From Lytechinus pictus (Eukaryota > Echinodermata > Echinoidea > Temnopleuroida > Toxopneustidae), in assembly GCF_037042905.1 (NCBI RefSeq), contig NW_026974140.1, positions 18,526,001 to 18,590,000 on the forward strand: a stretch of 64,000 nt of DNA. Direction: 5' to 3'. A model generated the notes under the pieces. That model searched no databases. It was not told where the DNA came from and worked only from the letters and a program-made list of their open reading frames with translations. The number at the start of each line of letters is the position of its first letter. Positions within the stretch are counted from its first letter, which is position 1. Made by a program: the position numbers and the translations under genes. This document shows, piece after piece, positions 25,501 through 36,282 of the stretch.

Positions 25501-26493
25501 CAAGGTTATTGGAGCTTTTCAGTTCATCTGGGTGCATTTAATGTCAGCACTGACTAAATTATCAGCTCTGAGACTTCAAGTGAATTTGTTAGTTTTGATT
25601 GGCTGAGAAGAACTAGTGTCCAACTGTAACTTTAAGACAATGACAACTTCTCAGCACTGACAAACTTCATGAAATGGTGCCCATGTGTCAGTTTCTTGAT
25701 GAAATATTTACTTAATGAAATAATTGACGACTTACTTTGATACCTGTGGTGCAAAAATTACACCAACACTGTCCCCCTTGTCCAACGAGCTGAGATCAGG
25801 AAACATATAGACACCATCGGCAGCCTTGAGAGAAGGTGACTGACCAGGCAGGAGAGGATACAGCCACTCCCCTATCTGCAGGAATGCTGGAGGTTGGTCC
25901 TGCCCTAGTGCTTGATCATCAGGGAACTTGAACATCTTAAGAGGTCCTGGAGTACTAGGTGCACTCACCTGACCGCTGGAGTTGATAAAGAAGAGTTGGA
26001 CACCATGTTTGATGTGAAGCACCTCTCTGGCATCTGCTGTTGATTGGGCATACGAGGGTAGACTTCCATAAGAACTGTTGTCTTCATAAAGGCTAAGGAT
26101 GTCTGTATCTACTTCATCTTGGTCAGTCCCACATGCCCCACCCATTGAAACTGATTTCTGCTCCTGTTCAAGACATTCCAGTCTGGCCTTCATCTGTATG
26201 GCTGTTTTCTTCATCTTCTGTTGCATGTTTCTAGCATGGTCCCACTGTGATCCTACACAATGCCTCCCTTTGCAATCAATCTTCATTGCCTGAGCAATGC
26301 TTTTCAGTCCTGTGGTATAGAATCGAATGGCTTCTTCTCTTTTGGATTGTTCATCTAGTCTTAAGGCCATTTGAATATCAGCATAAGCCTTGTCATGGCA
26401 TTTCTTTAACGTCTTCAGGGATTCTTTTGAATCTTCATGATCCCTATCAGCATCTTGTAAAGATGAATATGTCACTCTACTTGCCTCTGCCAT
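22364..26493 (-). CDS. SPART: SPART, spartin (six coding exons, 542 aa)
   Basis: Spartin acts at lipid droplets, endosomes and mitochondria; loss in humans causes Troyer syndrome (SPG20). Coding exons are 26493-25736, 25224-24995, 24680-24502, 23937-23760, 23485-23395 and 22556-22364, all with GT-AG introns and consistent phases. The protein opens with a MIT domain (about residues 26-105). A middle block at about 164-250 (GVQLFFINSSGQVSAPS ... PPAFLQIGEWLYPL) matches vertebrate spartin. The senescence domain runs from about 317 to 500 (AEWISWGVVKGAE, then GLETAAIQMAKSISHATVQT and NIGISAHNFNNLGVKA). The tail is lysine-rich. Human spartin is 666 aa; most of the shortfall is in the linkers. No PPxY ubiquitin-ligase motif is seen. 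The ATG follows a splice acceptor at 26520, so the 5' UTR is spliced. Confidence 0.92.
23395..23485 (-). CDS. SPART: SPART coding exon 5
   Basis: Residues 449-478, FGKVYRGLETAAIQMAKSIS then HATVQTVEHK; equivalent to the human block containing GLE-AA and ETVQTV. Acceptor ACAG|GATT; donor ACAA|GTAAGT. Too short to show as a long ORF. Confidence 0.88.
23760..23937 (-). CDS. SPART: SPART coding exon 4
   Basis: Residues 390-448 (VSVVVLDSICFLTKRVAEEV ... TVTASGLSG), middle of the senescence domain. Acceptor ATAG|GTGA; donor TCAG|GTGAGG. The ATG-less start at 23937 directly follows exon 3 in phase 0. Confidence 0.88.
24288..24477. mobile_element. MITE in SPART intron, GCTCCGG termini
   Basis: CATTTGCTCTGGCAACAATT at the left is mirrored by the inverse of CATTTGCTCCGGCGACAAAT at the right. 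About 190 bp, non-coding. A solitary fragment with the same end lies near 2581-2600. Confidence 0.7.
24502..24680 (-). CDS. SPART: SPART coding exon 3
   Basis: Residues 330-389 (AEWISWGVVKGAEIGSRLVG ... GVAVK). Acceptor TTAG|GTGC; donor CAAG|GTAGGT. The donor lies only about 25 bp from a MITE in the following intron. Confidence 0.9.
24995..25224 (-). CDS. SPART: SPART coding exon 2
   Basis: Residues 253-329. A charged linker (for example DRAADEEVMDTEEEGQKYR) ends in DVSQKIAKGIEVG, the start of the senescence domain. Acceptor ACAG|ATCTG; donor GTTG|GTAAGA. Confidence 0.88.
25736..26493 (-). CDS. SPART: SPART coding exon 1
   Basis: Residues 1-252 plus two bases. It carries the MIT domain (LKTLKKCHDKAYADIQMALR onward) and the conserved middle block. 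The ATG at 26493-26491 is the first in frame after an acceptor (CTACAG, exon from 26519). The donor is CAAA|GTAAGT. MIT domains bind ESCRT-III tails. Confidence 0.9.
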
Positions 26494-26519
26494 TTTGTCT
26501 ACCTTGTTATTCTTGTAAC

Positions 26520-27440
26520 CTGTAGGCCAGGAAAAATGAAAATTACATTCATGTTACATTTCGATTTGTTGTCTTGCAAATCTAGAGTGCACTACTGCAG
26601 TCTACAATGAGTGCTGATTTTGCAACATAAATCTATGCAAGAAAAGGCTTTGGTGAGTTAGTAGGCTACTACATATGTAAGTATCAGTGTGAAATGATGA
26701 TGATGACGCTTTATCACTTACCATCCACAAGTACCAGCATTTGAAATAAAGGAAAAAAATAATATGACTGAACTATGCATTGAAAATGCCTTGGGTTTTC
26801 AAGACTAAGGCCCAAACAAAGCTCTTAGGCACCTTTAGGCCAAGGCCAAGCATCAAGGCACTACATCACTGGTAGTGAAAGAGAAATAGACATTTCATCC
26901 AGCCCAAATCATAGCTAACCCAATTATCAAGAAACAAATGTAAATCAAATTTTCACCAGATTTTAATCAGAAAAATCAAGAGTTTATCATCTTACTATAC
27001 CAGGTATATTGGATGTCAGGAAAATTTACTTAGACTCATAAACACATAATTTGGTTATTGACTGAAGCAAGGCCTAAAAAATTATTATAATATACAATTC
27101 ATGATATTTATCGGCCGATGCAAGTATTTGACGATTCATGAAATTTATCGGTATTTTAAAAAATCTAAGTTGGCACTGCTCATGATTTTGCCGCCCTCTA
27201 TAGACGCGTCGTGTCGCTAGGATGCAATCACAAAAAAGACAAGATGCCGACAATAACATCTGTAAGTAAAACGCTCTTCTACTTTTAATATTTTAACGTT
27301 TTTAAGATTTATTGTAACATAAAATTAAAAACAAAGTGTAGGCTAACCTATTAATTTTATTGTAGCCCATTTAGCTTAAGTTAGGGCTCAAAAGGCTACA
27401 GAAAACGAGTATTGGAGCAACATTGTTGTCTCAAAAAACT
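26520..27440. other. SPART upstream / 5' intron, non-coding
   Basis: No coding sequence supported. At 27241-27258 on the plus strand an ATG is followed by a consensus donor (ATCT|GTAAGT), possibly a short first exon of a divergent transcript, but no following exon was found. Confidence 0.35.
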
Positions 27441-28056
27441 CGGTTTGTGTGGGCCAATGCTATCACGTCCCAGGCTCCATGGAGAGTAAGCCTACGTCAG
27501 TAAAATGACTTTTACTCTCCAGAAGCCCCGGGGGGGGGGGGGGGGACTCAGTATATAATGCATATAGTGGGTATTTGCTGCGGAGGGGACCCCCATTTTT
27601 ACACTCAAATTTCTGTTCCAAGGCATAGCATTTTTGTCTTATTGAGAAAAAGAACAAAGAAAGCCGCTCCAAAGCATAGCATTTTCTTCTTATCGAGAAA
27701 AAAGAAGAAAAAAATCCGCTCCAAAGCTTCGCATATTTTCTGTTACGCCGTTCCGGCCGCATTGATCTGCTACAATGATCCGCAATTTTTGTGAAAAGCG
27801 GCCGCAGAGCGCTGTCCGACCATCGCCTCTGCGCTAGCGCACCCGGCGCCCGTGCCGCCGGGCTAGCTGCATGCACGTTCCATAGGGATGCACACGCACT
27901 CACATGCAGGCGACCCGTTCCAAGGACCCCCGTTTTCACAAACATTTGTAGTTCTGAAGCCCGTTCCGAGGACCCTACTTTTTACAAAAAGCCCGCTCCA
28001 AGGCCCCCGTTTTTTTGTCTCGCCAGCGGCACTTTCCTACTAATTTTTTGGTCGAG
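27441..28056. repeat. GC-rich repeat with CCGCTCCAAGG motifs
   Basis: Contains G16 at 27530-27545 and degenerate repeats of the type CCGCTCCAAAGC / CCCGTTCCGAGGACCC roughly every 50-150 bp. Long open frames exist on both strands only because of low stop density in GC-rich repeat DNA. It is interrupted at 28057 by the next element. Confidence 0.55.
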
Positions 28057-28952
28057 TATGGCAGTGTATCCTATTGCCGGACACCTTTATTTCAGTGCTT
28101 TAAAAATGACAACTAGAGGAAATACAATCAAGAAAAATTCACACTTGTTATTCCAAATATTATGAAAATTATGAATATGATAAAATTATTTTATATTTAC
28201 CAACCATTTTCTTTGCATCGCACTTGCCGCATACCCCTCCACAAAAAACAATTATTTTTGTGCGCGACAAATTACATCATGATTCCGGACGCGCGCCGGA
28301 CAGGTAAAGATATCCTTGATTATAATGATGTAAGAACAAATTTGTGTGATTTTTTTCTTCTTATATCATATCATGAGTAAATTCTAAGTTTTTATTTGCT
28401 TTTATTATATCGAATCTGAGCAGATGTTAGTAATAATTTCGTGTTTGATACCTTATTTTATTTTTTTTTGTTAGCTGCATGTTCCATGGCACTTTCCAAT
28501 AACAATATGCTCGCGTTCGTATCGTGACGCTCATCAAGTCTTATCGATGCGCTGCCGATCCACGGCTCTACTCACGGTAAACCTCGCGCATGGGTACCTT
28601 GAGAACTAGCCGTCGACGATTACCCACAATACACCACACCTCATCATTCGATCTAAGGAGTGGACGAGATTGAAATTCGGCAAATCAGGCCCATATTTCC
28701 GTTAGAAAATATATCAATTGTTAATGCAAAAATTTCGCAAAACTATGATATTTTAAGCACTTTCTGTCATTTTAGAGATAAATAAGGTAAACTAAAAGTT
28801 GGATTTTTTCGCCTTGTTTTTGCAATCTTCATGATCTTGTTCTATGTATTGCTCTGTGAAATTGAATTGCGGAAGTACAAAATTGTTTTCGAACGCAGTA
28901 ATATGCGCGTCCGGAATCATAATAGTGTCCGGTAATACAATACGCGACTATA
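28057..28952. mobile_element. 0.9-kb TA-flanked element, copy 1
   Basis: Ends TATGGCAGTGTATCCTATTG and, inverted, TATAGTCGCGTATTGTATTA, both running into CCGGACAC. TA dinucleotides at both borders suggest Tc1/mariner-type insertion. Near-identical in length and sequence to 48048-48945. It has no transposase ORF. The right border continues directly into C22. Confidence 0.75.
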
Positions 28953-28974
28953 CCCCCCCCCCCCCCCCCCCCCC
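28953..28974. repeat. C22 homopolymer
   Basis: Uninterrupted run of 22 C, the longest in the window, immediately beside a transposon border. Confidence 0.95.
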
Positions 28975-29000
28975 GCCAGTAGCCTCCAGGCTAGACAGCT

Positions 29001-29440
29001 GGCAGCCGTCTGTTTCGAGAAGTTTTTTAACTTTTTTTTTTTTTTTTTAATTTCTCCTCGTACACAGACGGCTCGCTAGCGTGCAGCCACCATTAGGGGA
29101 CTTGCAATGCAAAATCCCCCCGTCGGGGCTCTTCAATTTTTGTCTTTAATGAATAAAAATTTTGAAAATTAACGCGACCAAAATGCAAATTAATATTCCC
29201 TCTTGGCATTAATTGCCAAAAAACTGAGAAAAATCAAGTTAAAAGGAACAAAAACAGTGACTTACCTCGGCTGTCGCGCAAATTCACTTCCCCGTTTTAT
29301 CCGATCTTAAGTACATAAACATATGGCCATTGAGTCCCCTGTACAGATCGCCCTAGAACTTCGGTCTCTGTATTTGGTGAGTGAAGCCAACGGAGTTCAG
29401 CTGAACAACCAACATAACAGAGACCGAAGCTTTTGGTCTA
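29001..29440. repeat. dispersed repeat, inverted partner at 63567-64000
   Basis: GGCAGCCGTCTGT through CCGAAGCTTTTGGTCTA is repeated almost base for base, in inverse orientation, at the right end of the window. Inside is a smaller inverted pair (CTTCGGTCTCTGT and ACAGAGACCGAAG at about 29360 and 29420). Non-coding. Confidence 0.85.
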
Positions 29441-29448
29441 CCTCCAGG

Positions 29449-30004
29449 CCCGGGGGGGCCACTTACATTGACGAGTGGATACCATGCGCGACCAAAAAAA
29501 CACGTAAAAAGGATGTCTTTTTCACGATAGGGCACGTTACGTACGTAACGTGATAAGGGTGTCAAAAACACAAAAATAATGAAAAAAGGGTATCTATTTC
29601 GCTAGGAAAATTACTTGTTTAGGGTCGAATTTGCGGGGATGATAAAACAAAATTAAAATGTTTAATAAAGGATGTCCTTTTTGCCCCAACACTTCGTGTT
29701 TAGAGTCCGATTTGCGCGAGGTGTAGAAGGTGGGGTCGTACTAAACCAAATAAGGTAAGACGAAGACCGAAGGACCCGTAACAATAAAACATTCCTGTAC
29801 TTGTTTAGGGGTTCATTTCAGGAAATATTTGCCAAGAGTATCGTTTTATTTCCAATACTTGTTAAGGGTAGGGTTTAGACGCCCATAGTATATACTTGTT
29901 AAGGGGTGCATTTTCAGAATATGGAAATTACGTGTTTAGGGTGCTTTTCGAGACCACATGGTCGCGCATGGTATCCACTCGTGAATGGAAGTGGCCCCCC
30001 CGGG
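29449..30004. mobile_element. 556-bp element sharing termini with the foldback element
   Basis: Terminal inverted repeats of about 45 bp starting CCCGGGGGGGCCACTT and including CGAGTGGATACCATGCGCGA. The 8-bp target duplication CCTCCAGG is at 29441-29448 and 30005-30012. The first 150 bp (with the 20-bp CACGTTACGTACGTAACGTG palindrome at 29533-29552) match the ends of the 11142-16430 element. The interior has several ACTTGTTTAGGG-like motifs instead of the ~70-bp arrays. No ORF. Confidence 0.85.
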
Positions 30005-30218
30005 CCTCCAGGCTAGCTGCGACTCAAAGTCAAACCATACAAAAAGATACAGTAACTAACATAATAACGAACATATGGGACCATATACGTTCTTCCAGAG
30101 CTCCAGAAATATGACAAACTAAAACTTCCGACAATAAAAAAGAATTCTTGTATTCCAAGTATCATACATCGTAGTATGAAAGTAATACAATTTGTCCATT
30201 AAGTTACAAATTACTTAC

Positions 30219-30300
30219 ACCTTTTGAAGCCAGTGAAAATGGAGGTTCTAAATGACGGTCTTCTTGTCTCACAACTTTCCTTTCGATGATCGAATGATGA
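30219..30300 (-). promoter_or_regulatory. candidate SPART non-coding first exon and promoter
   Basis: On the minus strand the sequence ends CTTCAAAAGGT|GTAAGT, a strong donor, and lies in non-repetitive DNA; the first SPART coding exon begins with an acceptor at 26520. Just upstream are GACGTCAT (30318-30325, CRE-like) and GCACGTGGG (about 30348-30356, E-box-like). If correct, the 27.4-30.0 kb transposon nest sits in SPART intron 1. The exon 5' end is approximate. Confidence 0.35.
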
Positions 30301-30422
30301 TGAATCAAAATAAACACGACGTCATATCATGCTTGCCACTATCTCTGCACGTGGGTTCAGACGGGTGGGGGTGGAGTGGGCTCTTTATAAACTCTCCCCA
30401 AGCAGCCCCTTTGGACATCTAA

Positions 30423-30834
30423 AGGCGACCGCACACCTTACGATTGGTCTGCGACCCGATTTCAGAATAAATGTAGTAGAATTTGATGCTAATACTGAGA
30501 CTTGGAATATCTTACTTTCTAATGTTCTAAATCATCGTACAAATACCTTTGTTCAATCTGTGACTATGCTATCATCCTTCTTAAAATAAAAGCGAATTTA
30601 ATATCTAGTCGTAATGACGTCATCGCAGTCGTACGATTGGCTACGATTTCAAACTAATTTGGCCTTTACTCCAAAATAAAGGCTTGCAATCTTTCAAAAT
30701 GGTTATATTAGCATTCTTTCAATTAATTTTAACCTTAAATAAAATGATATGTTCCATTCACATTTTCAGAAAATGAGCAAAATGCGATTTGTTCCAAAAT
30801 CGGATCGCGAACAGTCGTAAGGTGTGCGGTGGCC
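30423..30834. mobile_element. MITE, GGCGACCGCACACCTTACGA termini
   Basis: Left GCGACCGCACACCTTACGA is mirrored at the right by TCGTAAGGTGTGCGGTGGCC; inner parts (GATTGGTCTGCGACCCGATTT against AAATCGGATCGCGA) also pair. Contains a chance TGACGTCA at 30615-30622. Confidence 0.75.
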
Positions 30835-30890
30835 TACACACACTCAGTATACTTCTTTCTCTATTTCCTTCTACCCACCCCCCCCCCTCC

Positions 30891-31493
30891 TTAAAGGGGA
30901 ATCCAGCCTTGGCCATAAAATGTTGTGTTGGGAAGAAGAAAAATAAATTTAACAGAATGGTGAAAGTTTGAAAGAAATCGGACAAGCAATAAGAAAGTTA
31001 TAGCTGCTTTAAAATTGAGATCACTAATACTATGTAGATTTCAAATTGGCAACTGAGTAAGTAAATTATGACAAGGGGCAAGGACAACTTTCCCATAGGC
31101 CATGTACTTTATTATCAGGGATTTGTGGTTTTCTCCTAAGTACCCATTTCCCTGGGGCAGTAATCTAACTACAACCCAGATAGTATATTGTTTTATGTCC
31201 TCATGAAAGAAAAATATAATTTGAAATAAAACTTTTGGAAAAAATGACATTTTAGCCATAATGTGTATTGGAGTACATGGAAGAGTAGTCCTTGCCTTAC
31301 ATCACTATGACATCCCATATGCGGCCAATTTGAAGTCTCCATGGGTATAGTGATTACCAATATTTACAATTTTTAAAAATTCACAACTTTCTTGTTGTTT
31401 GTCCAATATTGTTAAAACGTTCACCTATCAACTTATCTGATTTTTCTTTTCCTTATAAAAACAAGTTTTTGTTTGGGTTGGATTCCCCTTTAA
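30891..31493. mobile_element. palindromic MITE (TTAAAGGGGAAT family), copy 1
   Basis: Begins TTAAAGGGGAATCCAGCC and ends GGTTGGATTCCCCTTTAA. Internal arms are mirrored over hundreds of bases (GAAATCGGACAAGCAATAAG against the matching right-arm block). Same family as 38998-39593. Confidence 0.8.
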
Positions 31494-31747
31494 TAAGTCA
31501 GATTGTTTGACTCCTATTATGCATGCCAAGTCCTCTTAAAAAAAAAAAAAAAAAAAAAATCGTTAGGCCTATACCTCCTATACCTACATCTGTGTTCTCT
31601 CTTTTTTGCCAATGTGTTGTGTTTTTTTCATTCATCTCCCCCTCTCACATTCTTGACTTTACAATTATATGACGTACTAGGCCCCTCCCACAACAACGTC
31701 AAAACCTGCAGTCAGGCAATTTTCTAATTGGTACAAGCTGGATCTGG

Positions 31748-31897
31748 AGCCCCATTTCATAGAGTTAACTTTGTTGCCATCCCGGGTCGCCATTATGGCA
31801 ACAGGGCTCAGCAGCCAATCAAAATCAAGGTTACCATGGTAGTTGCCATTATGGCAAAGTTACAACGGTTGTAAGTCCTTTATGAAACAGGCCCCTG
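31748..31897. mobile_element. MITE related to 21713-21862
   Basis: Left 'GAGCCCCATTTCATAGAGTTAACTT' type end is inverted at right as AAGTCCTTTATGAAACAGGC; the core is CTCAGCAGCCAATCAAAATC. About 150 bp. Confidence 0.65.
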
Positions 31898-34800
31898 TTC
31901 AAAACTAAAGAAAAATAATACTTGTGTAAATGATTTCATAATCATAAAAAAATATAGCTAAGCTTAGCGAAGCTGGAGAATAATTTTGACAAATACTCGA
32001 CATATGTAGGGGCTCCTGGCCTTTAGACTGGTTTCTTGAAAAATTTCATCAGTGTGAGATTGGAAACATTCCACAGAAAATTTTGTTGATTATGTAACAA
32101 CTTGTTTATGGGTCTCTCCTCCTCCTGCCTTCCAAAATATTCAAGTTTCATCTCTCATATAAGTTCTCTCACTATCATCGTCATTTCCATTCTTCTATAT
32201 CTTCATGGGTCCCGTTTCATAAAGAGAATATATAACAAATGCTCATCTTTTATAAAGAATACACTATCAGCCAATCAGATTGAAGGATTTCAGTAGCTTT
32301 TAACTGTTAATGTAAGTTTACTTTACCACAAACACATTAAAGAAAATTATGAGACATTATGAAATATTGTTTTTGCGGTTTATTCATGTCACTATTAAAA
32401 GCAACAGATGCACATAAACACAAGTCCATATTACATTCATATTTTGTACTTTATATATCTATTTCATATTTTTGACAACAAAGATTTAAAAATTAAAATG
32501 GAGATAATAGATAAGACATGATTTGATTAAGATTCCATACAAAAATACTCATGATTTTGATGTAAAATGTCATCATAATTCGCTCACCAAAGATGAAAAG
32601 AGAGAAAGTTTTACCATGTTTGCCAGGATAGATCAAGGTTTAATAAGAAAAACTAGAGATTAAAAAAAAATAATGCTTCTTGAAAAAAAAAGAACCAACA
32701 AACCCTTGAAAGTAGTTTACCATACATGTGTACATATATTATCTTAACATTAGTCTGGGAAAAACAAACAATAAGTATCAATTTTATGAAGAAAACTGTG
32801 ATATTGTAACAAAGGTACAAAACCTACCATAAGTGATTATTATTACTTAGGTTTAATCATCATTCAGATTGCTATAGTATGTATCTTCACATTCACTCAA
32901 ACTGGTATTAATGTATTTCATTATAGTATCATTAATACTGTTTTAAAGTTTACGATCATGTAGTACATAAATACTTTTATTTAGAATGATTGATAGTGTG
33001 GAATGACCTATATTAAAAAAGAACATTGGTATGATGACCATAACACATCAATGGATATCCCCTTTTCATTTTTAAATGTATACCAAATTTTAGTTTTCAA
33101 AGATGGAATATCTAATTTACATACATTTCATGCTGAAATCAAAAGTAATAAAAAATGTCACCAATGACGAATAATACAGGAAAAGTGAACAGAATTTTCT
33201 ATACAAAGAGTGAACAGCATTATGCTTCATCGTAAAACAACAAAAGATTGACGTGGAACATACATGTACTTTTTGCATAGCATAGCATTTTAAAAGGAAT
33301 ACCAATAAAAGATCATGTATTATTACCCTGGTATTATACTCAACATGTATTTGGACATACATAACAAGAGATCTATTATCAAATTTTCAGGAATATCATC
33401 CCCCGTGATCAAAGCTGGTATTGACTTATCTTATTCCTTTACCATCTCCACTCCCTGGGGAGCATTTTGCAACATTTATTCTTAAATAGGGACCACGAGA
33501 TCTAATTTCAAAGCCATTAAATACCAAGCGATTCAATTCCCTGGGGAACATTTTGACCATTTTATCCTGAAAGGATCTCCACACTGAGCAAATCCAATAT
33601 TATCCTCGAGAAAATAAATTATGGAGAAACAAGATTATAAAGACCACTCTGGGACAAAAGAAGACTTGTATTTATGTCAGATGGTATTTATGGGCAAAAG
33701 TATGGTTGCAAGAGAAACCATGTTAAAGAGAACTGTAAATGGTGACAATGTGACCATTAAATAAAGGTGACAGGTCGTCATTGGATGTAAAGAATATTTG
33801 ATTGTATGTAATTATAGGCATCTTACCCTGACATAAAGAAAATAATCTTACTAGATATCTATTCATGTTGTTGTACCCATAATGTACATCTATTTAGTTT
33901 AATCTTTCTCTGTTTGGAAAAGTATGAGAACAATGTGTATATATCATCTTATATCACAAAAGAGTATAAAGCATTACTTTTTTATCAATGCATAAGAAAT
34001 ATATTGGTAAAAATAAAACCACAAACAATTTGGTGTACATGTTAATGTTCCACCTTCAAAGATGACAAACCTATTTTTCTATGATTTCCGAAAGATTTCT
34101 CTTAAATGAAAAAAAAAATTAATAACATCTATTCTTAAAATTTAGCCAATGTTCTATGAATAATACATGATCTATAAAAATGACATGATTTAATGCACTA
34201 CTATTCCACAGTATAGCTGGTTAGATCTCAGAACAATTAAACAGTACCACTACTGTGTTAACTTTGATATCAGTACTTTCATACAATTATTCATTCAATT
34301 AAAAGAAAGGTGTCCACCCACCTCATGATAGGAAAAAAGGCCCATCATTTATAAGAATCATCAGAAACTAAAGGAAGCTATAGTTTTCTGGGATAAGTTG
34401 TAGATTCTCAGAGCGATATTTAAGATTACATTACATATTACATTATCTGGCCATCTAGCCAAGAAAATTATTGCTATGTAATCAAATATCTTCTTATAAA
34501 AAAGAAAGGAAATCTCAATATTCTGGGCAAGTGAGTTGGATTTTAGAGTAACAAGGTTGATTCTCATTTTGCTCATCATGATCAACAACAAAACATTTCA
34601 CCATCTTTATTTGAAAGGAAAAATAACCTATCAGATTGTGAGACAACGAAACAGTTTTTAAAGTTGCATTGCAGAGATGACTCTGCAACTGTATTTTGAT
34701 GTTTTATATTCTTGAATCTTATCTTGATATATAAAGACCAGAAGAATAAGTCTCTCTGTTCGAGTTTTGTCGCATAGAATCTACCACTTTCATTAACAAG

Positions 34801-35348
34801 CTGATCTAAAATGAAATATTTTGTGTTTTTCATTCCTCATTTGAATATTTAATACTCTTAAGAAAGCTGTGTAGCTCTATCAACTCACATCAGGAAGAAA
34901 TGAGGGGGGAAGATACAATAGCTGAAACAAATATTCATAAAAATAATCCAACATAATTAAAATACTATTTGCGGTCTGAAACCAATTACCATGGAAGAAA
35001 TATTTCAATTGAATTTCATCATTCAATTTTTTTTTTCTTTCCCTGAAGTGTCAAAAAAGCGAATCAGTGCTAAAAACCTGGATATTGAGTTGAATGCAAC
35101 CCTCGTCCATGTTCATCTGATAACATACAGTAATTAAGTGTGTTTATGTATTATTTTTGCATGTATACATGTATACTGTTGTCAGTTAGAGTCTTCATGT
35201 TTTATCTCATAGAGGTAGAGATATGAGGGGATACACAACTTCAAGTAAAATTTTACAATGAAACTGTACACTGTGACTTTTATCACATTATGGTTAGGAA
35301 GCAAAGTATAAGAACAATAGACATCTCATATGACAAAGGAAACAGGTG
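31898..35348. other. A/T-rich non-coding stretch between SPART and CHIC
   Basis: No gene seen. Partial MITE end at about 32211-32275 (CCCGTTTCATAAAGAG). A minus-strand AATAAA at 32384-32379 could end a very long CHIC 3' UTR, but a nearer signal exists at 36282-36277. Open frames here are short, A/T-rich and without domains. Confidence 0.4.
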
Positions 35349-35465
35349 ACATTTCATAGAAACGTACAACTGTTGTAACTTTGACATTATTTAACTACCA
35401 TGGTAACAAGGCTCAGCAGCCAATGACAATCAAGGTTATAATGCAAAGTTACAATACTTGCAAGT
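35349..35465. mobile_element. partial MITE related to 21713-21862
   Basis: CATTTCATAGAAACGTACAA, then CTCAGCAGCCAATGACAATC core, then a mirrored GTTACAATACTTGCAAG; diverged and probably truncated. Confidence 0.5.
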
Positions 35466-35491
35466 GTAATGGTAGAGGAAAAGAATAAAAC

Positions 35492-36088
35492 TTAAAGGTC
35501 AAGTCCACCCCAGAAAAATGTTGATTTGAATCAATACAGAAAAATCAAACAAGAATAACATTGAAAATTTCATCAAAATCGGATGTAAAATAAGAAAGTT
35601 ATGACATTTTAAAGTTTCGCTTATTTTTCACAAAACAGTTATATGCACAACTCGGCAACACATAAATGAGAGAGTCGGTGATGTCCTCCACTCACTATTT
35701 CTTTTGTTTGAATTATACAATATTTCAATTTTTACAGATTTCACAATAAGGACCAGTTTTACTGAACCATAAAGTGTTAGAACAATTGTAACTCCCCATG
35801 TTCATGGAGGAAGAAAACTTATTTCACCTTCCAATGAGGAGAAAATTAAGATATTTCATATTTCATATAATAGAATACTAAATAAATAGTGAGTGACATC
35901 ATCAGTCCCCTCATTTGCATACCGTTCAGGATGTGCATATAACTCTTTTGTGAAATTTAGCAAAACTTTAAAATGTCATAACTTTCCTATTTTACATCCG
36001 ATTTTGATGAAATCTTCAGTGTTATTCTCGTTGGATTTTTCTCTATTTGTTCAAATCAACTTTTTGTTGAAGTAGACTTGTCTTTTAA
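35492..36088. mobile_element. palindromic MITE (AAGGTCAAGTCC family), copy 2
   Basis: Begins TTAAAGGTCAAGTCCACCCC and ends with the inverse of TTAAAAGACAAGTCTACTTC. Both arms contain the GATTTTGATGAAAT / ATTTCATCAAAATC pair and the TATTTTTCACAAAACAGTTA block also found at 5034-5495. Confidence 0.8.
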
Positions 36089-36276
36089 TAAATTTGATTT
36101 GAATCTGGGTTTTTTTTTAATGTAAAGGAGTAAAAAATGCCAACTCTGGCTGTTTACGTCATATTCTATCCAAGTGATTTGAGGTCAGACATCAATAGGA
36201 TGAAACTGTTATAAGCTTCTGAAAAGGTGAGATTTGATTGGCTGTCAATAAATTTGCCGTAGAATTCTCACCATTT

Positions 36277-36282
36277 TTTATT
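36277..36282 (-). terminator. candidate CHIC polyadenylation signal
   Basis: AATAAA on the minus strand, the nearest canonical hexamer seen below the CHIC stop codon; would give a 3' UTR of about 1.4 kb. Confidence 0.35.

Noticed and set aside
27241-27262. Divergent first exon ATG...TCT|GTAAGT on plus
   Set aside because: Only six codons and no partner exon found; mentioned only as context.
27463-27945. 160-codon open frame on the minus strand (and 27791-28165 on plus)
   Set aside because: GC-rich repeat DNA with repeated CCGCTCCAAAGC blocks; frames on both strands, no recognisable protein.
30615-30622. TGACGTCA site
   Set aside because: Lies inside a MITE, so likely a chance occurrence rather than a promoter element.
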